From Fragilaria crotonensis (lineage: Eukaryota; Bacillariophyta; Fragilariophyceae; Fragilariales; Fragilariaceae): a stretch of DNA of 12,658 nucleotides. Below are positions 1 to 7,394 of the stretch, in pieces; positions within the stretch are counted from its first letter, which is position 1, and every line of letters starts with the position of its first letter. The stretch is from NCBI GenBank assembly GCA_022925895.1, contig JAKSYS010000076.1:126001-138658 (forward strand). Reading direction: 5' to 3'. The notes below the pieces were generated by a model, which worked only from the letters and a program-made list of their open reading frames with translations, searched no databases and was not told where the DNA came from. The position numbers and the translations under genes were made by a program.

Positions 1-520
1 GTGTTGCCGTCGTCTTGTCGTCGTTAGCGTCTAGTGTCGCTTGCGTCGTCGTCGTTGACGACGTCTAATGTCGCCGTCGTCGCTAGCGTCGTTGTCGTCG
101 ACAACGCCAAGTGTCGCCGTCGTCTTCGTCGTTGCAAGGTCTACCGGTAGTGTTGTAGTCGTCGCTGTCATGGCTGCTACTCTAGTCGCAGTCGTCTTCG
201 TCATCGCTAAGATCGCTCGTTGTCGTTGCTAGCGCCTCTCATCGCCGTCGTCGTCTCTAGTCGCCGTTGTCGTCGCTTGTCGTCATCGTCGCGAATTATA
301 GTGACACCGTCGTCGTCATGGTCGCTAGTGTTGTCGTCGCCGACGACATCAAGTGTCGCATCTCTAGTCGCCGTCGACTTCGTTGTCGCTAGTGTCGTCG
401 TTGTCATCGAAGATGTCTAGTGTTGCCGTCACTAGTGTCGTCGTCGTCGTCGCCGTCGCCGTCGCGAGGTTAAGTGTCGCCGTTGTCGTCGTAGACAACG
501 ACAACGCTTGACATGACACC
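1..520. repeat. Degenerate TCG/GTC triplet satellite
   Basis: Almost the whole stretch consists of GTC, GTT and GCC triplets with point variation. A punctuating phrase close to CTAGTGTCGC recurs: at 31 as ctagtgtcgc, at 64 as ctaatgtcgcc, near 109 as caagtgtcgcc, and near 350, 418, 433 and 471 with changes. This suggests a higher-order minisatellite built on a triplet microsatellite. The block starts before the window, so its full length is unknown. Open frames on both strands here (for example 207-420) are low-complexity by-products of triplet periodicity and are not called as genes. The repeat fades into unique sequence after about 510. Confidence 0.85.
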
Positions 521-605
521 TACATACGTTTACTCGAATGGTGTGACAACTTGACACTTGGCGACAAGATCTCGTTTCACGCAGCGATGATTCAATCGAC
601 TCGAA

Positions 606-688
606 GATCTCAACTTTTCATCGAAAAGTTGCTGTTAAAAGTTGGGCCCCAACTTTTACAAGCAACTTTTCGATGAAAAGTTGAGATC
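606..688. repeat. 83-bp near-perfect palindrome with nested hairpins
   Basis: The left arm (606-646) is the reverse complement of the right arm (647-688) apart from two neighbouring mismatches (ctgtt against cttgt) and one extra central C. Each arm contains a smaller palindrome of its own: CAACTTTTCATCGAAAAGTTG at 611-631 (21 bases, arms CAACTTTTC/GAAAAGTTG), with its reverse complement at 663-683. The centre, AAAAGTTGGGCCCCAACTTTT, is a third palindrome. The core CAACTTTTCA recurs at 710-719 and 773-782, and a related GTTGGGG stretch lies at 750-756. The structure could fold as one long hairpin or as a three-hairpin clover. It may be a foldback or MITE-like element, but I see no clear target-site duplication. 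Confidence 0.85.
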
Positions 689-783
689 GGACCAACTTGG
701 TTTTTCATGCAACTTTTCATCCATAAGGCCGGTCAACACGAAAAAAAAAGTTGGGGGGTCAGTTTTTCATCTCAACTTTTCAC

Positions 784-852
784 TACCGTAAGGGTGGGCC
801 TAATAAAATCGCACGTCATTTTCGTTCTTGCGATTTTGTTACCCTTACCGTA
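784..852. repeat. Imperfect inverted repeat next to palindrome block
   Basis: The sequence taccgtaagggt at 784-795 pairs with acccttaccgta at 841-852 with one mismatch. Inside it, aaaatcgca (805-813) pairs perfectly with tgcgatttt (829-837), leaving a 15-nt loop. It directly follows the last CAACTTTTCA copy of the 606-783 block, so both may belong to one hairpin-rich mobile or foldback element. A translated frame crosses this stretch (751-1065) but reads through the hairpins and resembles no protein I know, so it is not called. Confidence 0.7.
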
Positions 853-1275
853 AACTGTAACGAAAACGTTATTCGAAGTAGTCAAAACGGAATCTTGGTT
901 TGCTGCTTCGTCCAGATCGGACATAGCATGACATGTCGCACGTCACGTACAAGTGCGACAAATCCAAATCATCAGCAAATGACGACTCCGGCACCTTTTT
1001 CAACACGCAACCATCGGCAGTGCTGTCGTCTTGTGAACGAGGACGCGGGAGTAGCTACAAACTGATGAATCATAGTAAAAGCAAAGCAGAGGAGGCCGTA
1101 GAATTGTCATTACAAACGAGGTTGTACAGTGTAGATTTGTTCTGTCTTACCGGCACTAGCTAGTCGTATTAGTATGTACTCGCCTACTGTAGTCTGCAAG
1201 AACTCTGTCAGCCAATCAGCAACCTTCATTTTTAGGTGTCGCGAGGGAACATGGAATTTCAGTGCACTGTGGTCC
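853..1275. other. Intergenic, no gene recognised
   Basis: Mixed-composition sequence with two short overlapping plus-strand frames (to 1065 and 933-1163). Neither shows a domain, signal peptide or family resemblance, and neither continues through a plausible splice site that I can defend. I see nothing else of note. Confidence 0.5.
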
Positions 1276-1313
1276 ATTTCGGTCGGCCAACCGAAATTAA
1301 CTTAATTTCGGTT
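1276..1313. repeat. Alternating hairpin, ATTTCGGT/ACCGAAAT arms
   Basis: A perfect 12-base inverted repeat with a single-base centre lies at 1289-1313 (AACCGAAATTAA, c, TTAATTTCGGTT). A further ATTTCGGT at 1276-1283 can pair with the same ACCGAAAT (1290-1297). The central arm therefore has two alternative partners. Such mutually exclusive hairpins could be a structured-RNA or cruciform feature, but they may equally be debris of a small inverted-repeat element. Confidence 0.7.
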
Positions 1314-1411
1314 GCGAATAGGTTATGATTACAGAGACAACCAAAATGGCACAAGCTTCATAACCCGTTAGGGACAAAAGGGGGCCCATGGTAAGGGTTG
1401 ATTTTCGTGAC

Positions 1412-1453
1412 AACCAAAACCAAAATGACCCAAGACTCGTTTTGGTTTTGGTT
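1412..1453. repeat. CCAAAA-type inverted repeat hairpin
   Basis: The sequence aaccaaaaccaaaa (1412-1425) is the exact reverse complement of ttttggttttggtt (1440-1453), giving a 14-bp stem and a 14-nt loop. The right arm continues with one more TTTTGG unit. A single ccaaaatg near 1341 echoes the same motif. Together with the hairpin at 1276-1313 this may mark a small non-autonomous element, but its ends are not evident. Confidence 0.65.
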
Positions 1454-1859
1454 TTGGTGGCAAGATAAGGATTGGCCTAAATGAACATTCAAACTCAGAC
1501 GCCAGAATTCAATGATCAATGATATACACCGATACGCTTGCTTGTTTCATTGTGTAGAAAACGAATTTGATGACGTTTCGGTGAAATGCCAGGTTTGTCA
1601 CTATTCATCCTTCTTATTTTGCATTAAATATCGGACGGAGGGAGTATGTGTTATGCGTCATGACATGGAGCGACTACATAGGCTGTACCTGGTTGCAATG
1701 AAGGAAAAATGGTAACCCATGAGAAGACCCTATGATAGCACAATATAATAGCATTACTAACCCTGCCTACCTAAAATTATCACGGCAAATTGCATGCTTC
1801 GTTCGTCTCACAATGGCGGTCAAAGATCTCTCAAGATCTCCGTTGTGTCTTGAGCTGCC
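1454..1859. other. Intergenic, no gene recognised
   Basis: A 67-codon plus-strand frame at 1512-1715 (Cys- and His-rich, with stretches such as CQVCHYSSFLFC) lies alone here. It has no recognisable family, no conserved neighbour and no supporting splice context, so it is not called as a gene. Nothing else stands out. Confidence 0.45.
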
Positions 1860-1924
1860 GTGTTTCCTCAAAAGCATCTGGAATCATTATTGAGCCCATG
1901 AGTTAAATGCTTTTGAGGAAACAC
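1860..1924. repeat. Perfect 18-bp stem, 29-nt loop hairpin
   Basis: Bases 1860-1877 (gtgtttcctcaaaagcat) are the exact reverse complement of 1907-1924. Pairing can continue outward through a two-base bulge (gctgccg on the left against gctgg on the right). A stem of over 20 bp with a short loop in unique sequence could be a small-RNA precursor, a foldback element or a termination structure. There is no gene next to it to decide between these. Confidence 0.75.
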
Positions 1925-2227
1925 CAGCACAGCACCAAAATTCACAAATGTATGGCAACATCGGTGAACACACCACTGCGCTCATTGTAGAAATGCCTCA
2001 CTACTAGGGTCTCACGCACCATGCTTTAAAAAAAATCAACAATGAGAAGTTTAGTATGGCTCAGAACGTACTAGAATCGTTTAATGTCAAATAAATGTAT
2101 ATGAGGATCTACGTAACCTACTAAAATCATCATCATGATGCAACCATTTCAGATGATTGGATTAGCATCTCTTCTGATGTGGCTGGGTTGACTGGTCTCC
2201 AGTGGCATCCTCCTCTCTACTTGCATC
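1925..2227. other. Intergenic, no gene recognised
   Basis: AT-leaning unique sequence with short homopolymer A runs. No open frame worth calling and no RNA gene signature is visible. The 62-codon minus-strand frame that begins at 2337 runs through the GTAC cluster and is treated as chance. Confidence 0.45.
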
Positions 2228-2460
2228 AAAGCTGGTATGCTGTACCACCTGCAATACACCACATGTACTACCCTTAGTGTAGTGTCGTACAGTATACTAC
2301 AATTACTACTAATAACCAGTACTGTACTACAATACAATGGCCATGTACTATTGTACTTGTTGGATGTACCAGTAGACTAGTAATACAACAGTGCAGTGCA
2401 ACAATAGAACACTGATCCTGTACAACAGTACAACTGCTGTACAAGCAGCCAACACTATTT
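2228..2460. repeat. GTAC-rich cluster
   Basis: About eleven GTAC tetramers fall in some 230 bases, where about one would be expected. They sit mostly in contexts such as AGTACTGTACTAC, TTGTACTTG and CTGTACAACAGTACAAC. The copies are not in strict tandem. GTAC is self-complementary, so the stretch has many small overlapping palindromes. The same composition returns at 4437-4575 and at 7010-7330. Confidence 0.65.
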
Positions 2461-2500
2461 GATCATACAGTAGAATGAGAAGTAGTTGACAACTCCTGCC

Positions 2501-2519
2501 GGAGACTCAGTGAGTCTCC
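2501..2519. repeat. Perfect 9-1-9 palindrome
   Basis: GGAGACTCA, g, TGAGTCTCC is a perfect inverted repeat with a one-base centre, followed by an A-rich stretch (ataaaaaaaagag). Half-sites resemble AP-1/bZIP cores (TGAGTC). No adjacent gene is recognised, so function is unknown. Confidence 0.6.
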
Positions 2520-4436
2520 TAGAGAATAAAAAAAAGAGAACAGTTCAATTCCATCAGGGATGGGACTGCTCTCAAGTCTTCTATTACTAGTCTCAAAACT
2601 TTTATAGTCAACAATTATCACCCCTTTAAACTAGCTACAAATTAATCTAAAACACTGGTTACTTCACGCGTAGGGCACCACCAATCCTCCTATACCTCCC
2701 CCTGTGATCACGCCACCCATGGTATTTCTACTCATGCACCTTCTACCCTTCGTGTGACTCTCACCACTTCTTTAACATGAAGATGATCTCCCTACTCTGT
2801 AACTTACAACCAATTTTTGCAACATGAAATGCCCCCTCCTAGGTTAACTTTGTACATGAACATACTGCATAAAGAATTGAGTATACTACTCCAGCAAAAT
2901 ACTGCCTATCATGCTGATGCATTCCTAGACTGGTGTGATCCCAGCACCTCTTACAAGCTTATGCGTCTAAATAGTAGTGGAGTCAATATCATAGCACTCC
3001 TCCAGAATTGTACTGCAGTACTACTACTACGACTCTAGTTTGTACCGTCCGATGGGGGTTGATCAACCCCATACTTGCCATCAACGTTGGAAATGCTTCC
3101 CATTACCAAGGACAACGTCTTTTGGACTCAAAACTTGGCCAATCTCCTTCGAACAGCGAAAACTTTTGTGGTTTAAGGAGAGGATTAATCACAGTTGTTT
3201 GAAATTGAGTTATTCAATATACTAGTAGCTGGGACTGAAAATTTCAAGGTGAATATTTTCATTTGCTGGAATATTTGACCTTCTTCTTGATGTCACATTG
3301 TGCACAGCTCATTGAGATCAACATGAAGAATTGAGTCAAGGAGGAGCAGCGTTGATGATCAATCCATTGATTTATCACAGCCTTAAGGGCACCAGCAACG
3401 TGAAATGAGCATTTGTGTGCAGGAAGCTCTTGCTGTTGATTTGGTCCCTTGTTCTTAGAGCCTGAGCAAAATTTTGAGCTTTGACAATCTCATGCTAAGT
3501 TGAGGAGGCTCTATCAAGAAATTACTCAATTCAATTTTCAAAATGTGAAGGGTGGTGAGACTATCCATCGCAAATGCGGAATGAGAGCTAGAGACTTGAA
3601 TAGGGACTTAAACATTAGAAGCCATCATTGAGAGAAATATGAATGTGCTGGTCCCTGTGGGCAGTTTGAAGGATCCAGTCACATCATATTTATGTTTTGA
3701 CACTTAGAGGTAGGCAATTGAAACCACAGGTTCTCTTGCTTTTGTTGAAGGTAATCAACAGGACTGGCATATCTGTTGTCATGAAAAGGAGGCAGGTGGA
3801 TGCTGGTGATCACTTCATTACTAATGATTGGGCATTGCCTGAGTTAGAGGAACAACATTGACCCACCATTAGCATGCAATGGCTATGTTCTCTTTTGGAT
3901 TTGTAGAGATGGTGGCTGAGTAATGCCTTGTTGTGGCCTTCAATGATTGCCACCACTCTGGAAAATTTTCAATCCCATCCATATGATGGCGCTGGCCAAT
4001 CTTTGAGTTACAGGGCCAATACGAAAGGTTTCTGGTCACTGCGCAGAGAAGCATCTCCACTACCTACACTTCATCAATCATGACAAAGCAAAGGTTAAAT
4101 GATGATGAACTTCCCTTGTGTCGATGGACAAGCAAGCAGGAAAGGAGGGCTGGCTGCTGCGTGTGAAGAGAAAATTCTTTCATTGGCTTCTGGTGACTAG
4201 ACAATGCCATCTTCTGCATCGGATAGGTCTGTCAAAGAGAATAGGAAGACAAATCAGCATACAATGAGTGCCAATCTCATCAGATGTGGTCTGCCACCAT
4301 GATACAAATGGTGAGAACTTAAGATGAGCGGAAACACCAGAGACGTCGGAACAAATAGGGAGGGCCACATTGCTTGTGCAGCATTTCAAAGTTTCAAGTA
4401 CCAGGGAATACGCAAGTACTAAGAACACCGAAAACT
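2520..4436. other. About 1.9 kb gene-poor DNA
   Basis: Frames on either strand are short (at most 82 codons, such as 2817-3038, 3008-3202, 3869-4060 minus and 4180-4428 minus) and are interrupted by stops. None resembles a family I can name. A 16-bp palindrome GGGGTTGATCAACCCC lies at 3055-3070. The stretch 3230-3900 has a slightly coding-like texture but every frame is closed. It may be a long-dead transposon, which I cannot demonstrate. Confidence 0.5.
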
Positions 4437-4575
4437 ACAAGGTACTCCAGTACTTGTACAGTACTAGCAGGTGGATGTACACGATGTACATAAAAATGTG
4501 AAATGGGAAACCCCGCCGAGTTCAACTTGTACCAATTACTACTTGTAGTCCAAGGTAGCTAGTATGTACAGGTAC
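4437..4575. repeat. GTAC-rich cluster
   Basis: Nine GTAC tetramers occur in about 140 bases, in contexts such as GGTACTCCAGTACTTGTACAG and ATGTACACGATGTACAT. The composition matches 2228-2460 and 7010-7330. These blocks look like one dispersed low-complexity repeat family. Confidence 0.65.
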
Positions 4576-6173
4576 TTCTAGTGAGGTCAACTTGCTCTGC
4601 CCAACCAACAAAGGGCACCTCAGGCTAATGCAAACAGAGGAAACTTTGGCCATTGTCGGAAATCAACATCATTTTTGTTTGGTCTGACAAAATCCAATGC
4701 TTACTTAATTCCTTTCTTCTTGGCTAAAGGCACTTAACAAATTCATATTTGTCAGTACATGCTTAATGGCAATTCATGCATACGGGCATCCAGCCAGATG
4801 CTTCGGACAAAAGACCGCATGCTTAGGGCATTCCTTAACCAGACAAATATATTGTCACGTTGGACAGATTGAAAAGCATCAAATACCGCCGTGTTAGCCA
4901 AGCCGGCCGGCTCAAGCAAGTGTGTCCGTCCCTTACCCTCCTCTGATAGTGATTTGAAACTGATATCACGGATACACTAATGTCTATTCAATTGATAAAC
5001 ATTGCTTCACAACTAAGATTTATATGCATTTTTAACATTTTATTCAATCAATAATGAATGATGATTGTCACCATGAAGAAGAGAAAGATGACTCCACTTT
5101 TGCAATTGCAATTGCAGAACTGGTTGCACCACCCAAAGAGCAGGCCATCTACAAGGAGGAAGAATATGAAGATTGCGCATCCAAGGTGGTAAACTTACCC
5201 AAAACATTATTGTGTTGGAATGCAAAATCTTGTTCGTCCTATCCAAAATGCAGGATTTGTTTGGCAGTATAACTGATGATGAAGCATACTATACTAGCTC
5301 TATTTTCAGCTTTCATGAGGCCACCTGTGATGACCCTGATGCAACACCTGGTTTTGTCAATGCTCAATGCATCTAAGGGTGCACCTTAGCTAACCAGACC
5401 ATTTTGTTGACATGGTGGACCAAACTTGCACAGTCAATCCGAGTTTGGTTAAAATAGGCGTTTTTCATTCCTTACCAACCGTCGTGCCCACTGGACTTTT
5501 CTGCTTGCTGTGTGGTTGACAAAAATTACACTCGGTGGCATTTGCTGACGTAGTTACATACTTTGTCATAGATTCCATCACCAAGCATTTGTGTAAAATT
5601 CCTCAAGCCATCATCTGGTGCACAATAGCATCAAAACAACACATTACAAATTCTTGCAAATGTTTGAACCTTGAACTAGAGATCTCCAGACCTCGTAAGG
5701 AGAACACGGACCATGATGACTGATAAGAAGGATGCTACAGTACAGCAGCCTTCTTGCTTGTCAACATTATCCGTAGTTGGCCAGTTTTCTCATCACTGGC
5801 TTGGACTCCATTGAGACTTCTCAAGTTTGTTTTGTTGTATGTCAAACAACGCTGGACAAAGCAAGGCGCACCTTTCTCTTCAGGAGTTCAACATTATTGC
5901 CATCTTGCATGAAATATTCTCCAAATCTCTCCTCATCAAAATGCCCATTTTGTCAAAACAATCATCTTTGGTGAGCGATCGGAACATTGCCACCAAAACC
6001 GCACAGACCCTGATGCATGTCAATAATGGCGACAAGTGTTGATAATAATGATAAGAACTAATTATCGGGTTGTCACCGCTCTCAGTCTTTGTTCAAGACC
6101 GAAAAGTGTACCCCACCATGGCCACGTCATATTTCAGGGTCGCGACGGTTATATAATCCTAACCCAAATGTCC
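4576..6173. other. About 1.6 kb gene-poor DNA
   Basis: Only short frames are visible. The clearest is 5054-5272 (acidic, EEEKDD and KEEEYED), overlapped by 5173-5376 in another frame. Others lie at 5535-5723, 5777-5974 and 5827-6042. None shows a domain I recognise, and they overlap in conflicting frames. A palindrome agccggccggct lies near 4908. The part next to 6174 could be the 3' untranslated tail of the retrotransposon remnant: on the minus strand it passes through a TTATCATTATTATCA-like simple stretch (about 6037-6055). Confidence 0.5.
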
Positions 6174-6740
6174 CTAAGTTGTCGATGCCCTCGTTGCGCC
6201 AGTAACGGTACGTTGAACTCCGTAAAACTGGGTCAATAACGTCTGTCGTTTCCCATCCTGTAGCATACATTTTCTTGCCATGGCTGTGTACCGTAGCCAC
6301 CTTCTCCGGGTGGCTGCTGGGCTTTGCTTGATGATTGACTCTAGTAAAGGCCGCTGACAGTAGTGTCGGTCTGCTACGGTTAACTGGTTTGGTTGAGCAT
6401 AGATGTGGCGTATCTCAGCCAGTTCGGAGTCTCGTATTTCTTGTAGGGATGTCTCATTGGTGCCGTGTAGAACTTGGTTCCTGCTCCGCCATAGGTGGCT
6501 TGCTAAGCGATGAAACTGTTTCAATGGCAACAAGTGTTGATGAAGCTTTCACACCCCAATCTGCTTGAGAAATGGCTTCAAATGGGGAGGAAGGAGGCAG
6601 AATATGGTCAGACAAACAATGTGCGAAACTTGTTGCCAATCGGACCAGAATCGATGCCTAGTATCACCCGGGCTGGTATCGTGTACTCCAGTGTCTTCTT
6701 CAAAAACGGTGTCGAGCCGGGTCCATGGTTTTGCCATGCC
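6174..6740 (-). pseudogene. LINE-type retrotransposon remnant, C-terminal end
   Basis: The intact minus-strand stretch from 6533 to 6174 encodes about 119 residues. It contains HLWRSRNQVLHG, then an acidic-to-basic helical stretch (EIRDSELAEIRHIYAQ), RPLLESIIKQS, RRWLRYTAMARK and a terminal LLTQFYG. This order, a W-x-x-RN-x-x-HG box followed by a PL..LL..S and RRWL helix, is what I know from the extreme C-terminus of reverse transcriptase polyproteins of non-LTR elements in diatoms and plants. Upstream the same frame continues to about 6737 with one stop near 6550. A neighbouring frame there gives ADWGVKASSTLVAIETV, which fits the expected W..K....L segment better, implying a frameshift. The reverse transcriptase catalytic core is absent. 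This is a truncated, non-functional copy; 3' fragments are common for such elements. The family call rests on remembered motifs, not a search. Confidence 0.55.
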
Positions 6741-6835
6741 AAGAAAAACCGAAAATGTTCTTGTTTTGATTTATGTCAACTTTAAGAAAGTTATAATTTA
6801 GTTTACACAAAAATGTGGTCGATCAAGATTGTGGA

Positions 6836-7005
6836 TTCGATTAGAATGCAAGGAAATGACGTCAAGCCGTACGAGTACCAATCCAGCATGCTCTCCTTCT
6901 CCCTATACTACTGTCGTACTGTAGTACTGTATCACCGTAGGTAGCACATGAAAGGTTCAGTACAATGACGTCATCCTGACGTCATTTCCTTGCATTCTAA
7001 TCGAA
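6836..7005. mobile_element. 170-bp element with perfect 29-bp inverted ends
   Basis: Bases 6836-6864 are the exact reverse complement of 6977-7005, starting with TTCGATTAGAATGC and ending inward at TGACGTCA. The interior of about 112 bases is non-coding and includes a GTACTGTAGTACTG patch. Size and structure fit a MITE-like or foldback element. No convincing target-site duplication is seen (left flank ...gtgga, right flank actat...), so it may also be a cruciform regulatory structure rather than an inserted element. Confidence 0.7.
6857..6984. promoter_or_regulatory. Three TGACGTCA (CRE-type) sites
   Basis: The full 8-bp palindrome TGACGTCA occurs at 6857-6864, 6966-6973 and 6977-6984. Two copies are the inner ends of the 29-bp inverted arms; the middle one is extra. 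This is the canonical bZIP/CREB site. In the diatom Phaeodactylum, TGACGT/ACGTCA elements are known as CO2/cAMP-responsive elements in carbonic anhydrase promoters, bound by a bZIP factor. The sites lie about 410-540 bases upstream of the proposed ALG9 start, a possible promoter distance. A role in ALG9 expression is inference. Confidence 0.5.
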
Positions 7006-7009
7006 ACTA

Positions 7010-7330
7010 TCATACAGTACGACGGTGCACGCTGAGCTCTGAGAGTACTCCAGTACAATTGTACTCTGGTTAATGTTTACTAATTTTTGTACGCATATTT
7101 CAGAGTGTATGGAATACGAATGTTATGATACTGCCGTGATACGTAATACGCATTGCACTAGTAGTAGATATTACTGGCAAAAAAGTATGATAGTACTCGG
7201 TACCGCTACTCTGAGCTCTGAGTACAGCACAGGTACTTGTACTACATACGAAGCAACGATAGGGGCTACCGGTTCCTGGTACTGTACCCTACTACCGGTA
7301 GAGAGTTACAAGTACCAGAGTAGCCCAGGA
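7010..7330. repeat. GTAC-rich and GAGCTC-rich upstream stretch
   Basis: About fifteen GTAC tetramers fall within 320 bases, along with two copies of a CTGAGCTCTGAG-type palindrome (about 7031 and 7211). It is the third and densest such cluster in the window. A plus-strand frame is open across it from 7073 in phase with ALG9. The translation is low-complexity and unlike the family's N-terminus, so this is taken as 5' flanking or untranslated DNA. Confidence 0.65.
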
Positions 7331-7394
7331 TTGGTCCAAAGGACCCAAGGTACGCTGGTACGCTCGGATCGCTTGCAAAGACTGGCCATTAGCC

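Noticed and set aside
207-420. Opposed open frames of 66 codons in the triplet satellite
   Set aside because: Triplet periodicity keeps frames open by itself. The products are low-complexity Ser/Val or Asp/Thr strings without family resemblance.
1-520. Possible CRISPR-like array
   Set aside because: The repeat is a degenerate triplet series without unique spacers of constant length, and the window is eukaryotic.
751-1163. Two overlapping plus-strand frames of 104 and 76 codons
   Set aside because: They run through inverted repeats, conflict with each other in frame and show no domain.
4180-4428. Minus-strand frame of 82 codons
   Set aside because: Cys- and Leu-rich but isolated, with no recognisable motif and no splice context. 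Consistent with chance in a gene-poor region.
5054-5376. Overlapping acidic frames (EEEKDD, KEEEYED)
   Set aside because: Two conflicting frames, no conserved motif and no homologue recalled. The acidity comes from a GAA/GAG-rich stretch.
5842-5953. Minus-strand stretch reading FDEERFGEYFMQDG and ELLKRKVRLALS
   Set aside because: It looks protein-like but is only about 37 codons, closed on both sides, and I could not tie it to a family. It may be transposon debris.
7073-7394. Upstream in-frame extension of ALG9 to an ATG at 7073
   Set aside because: It translates the GTAC-rich repeat, gives no signal or family-like sequence, and would make the N-terminus over 100 residues longer. A better start lies at 7395 (or 7469).
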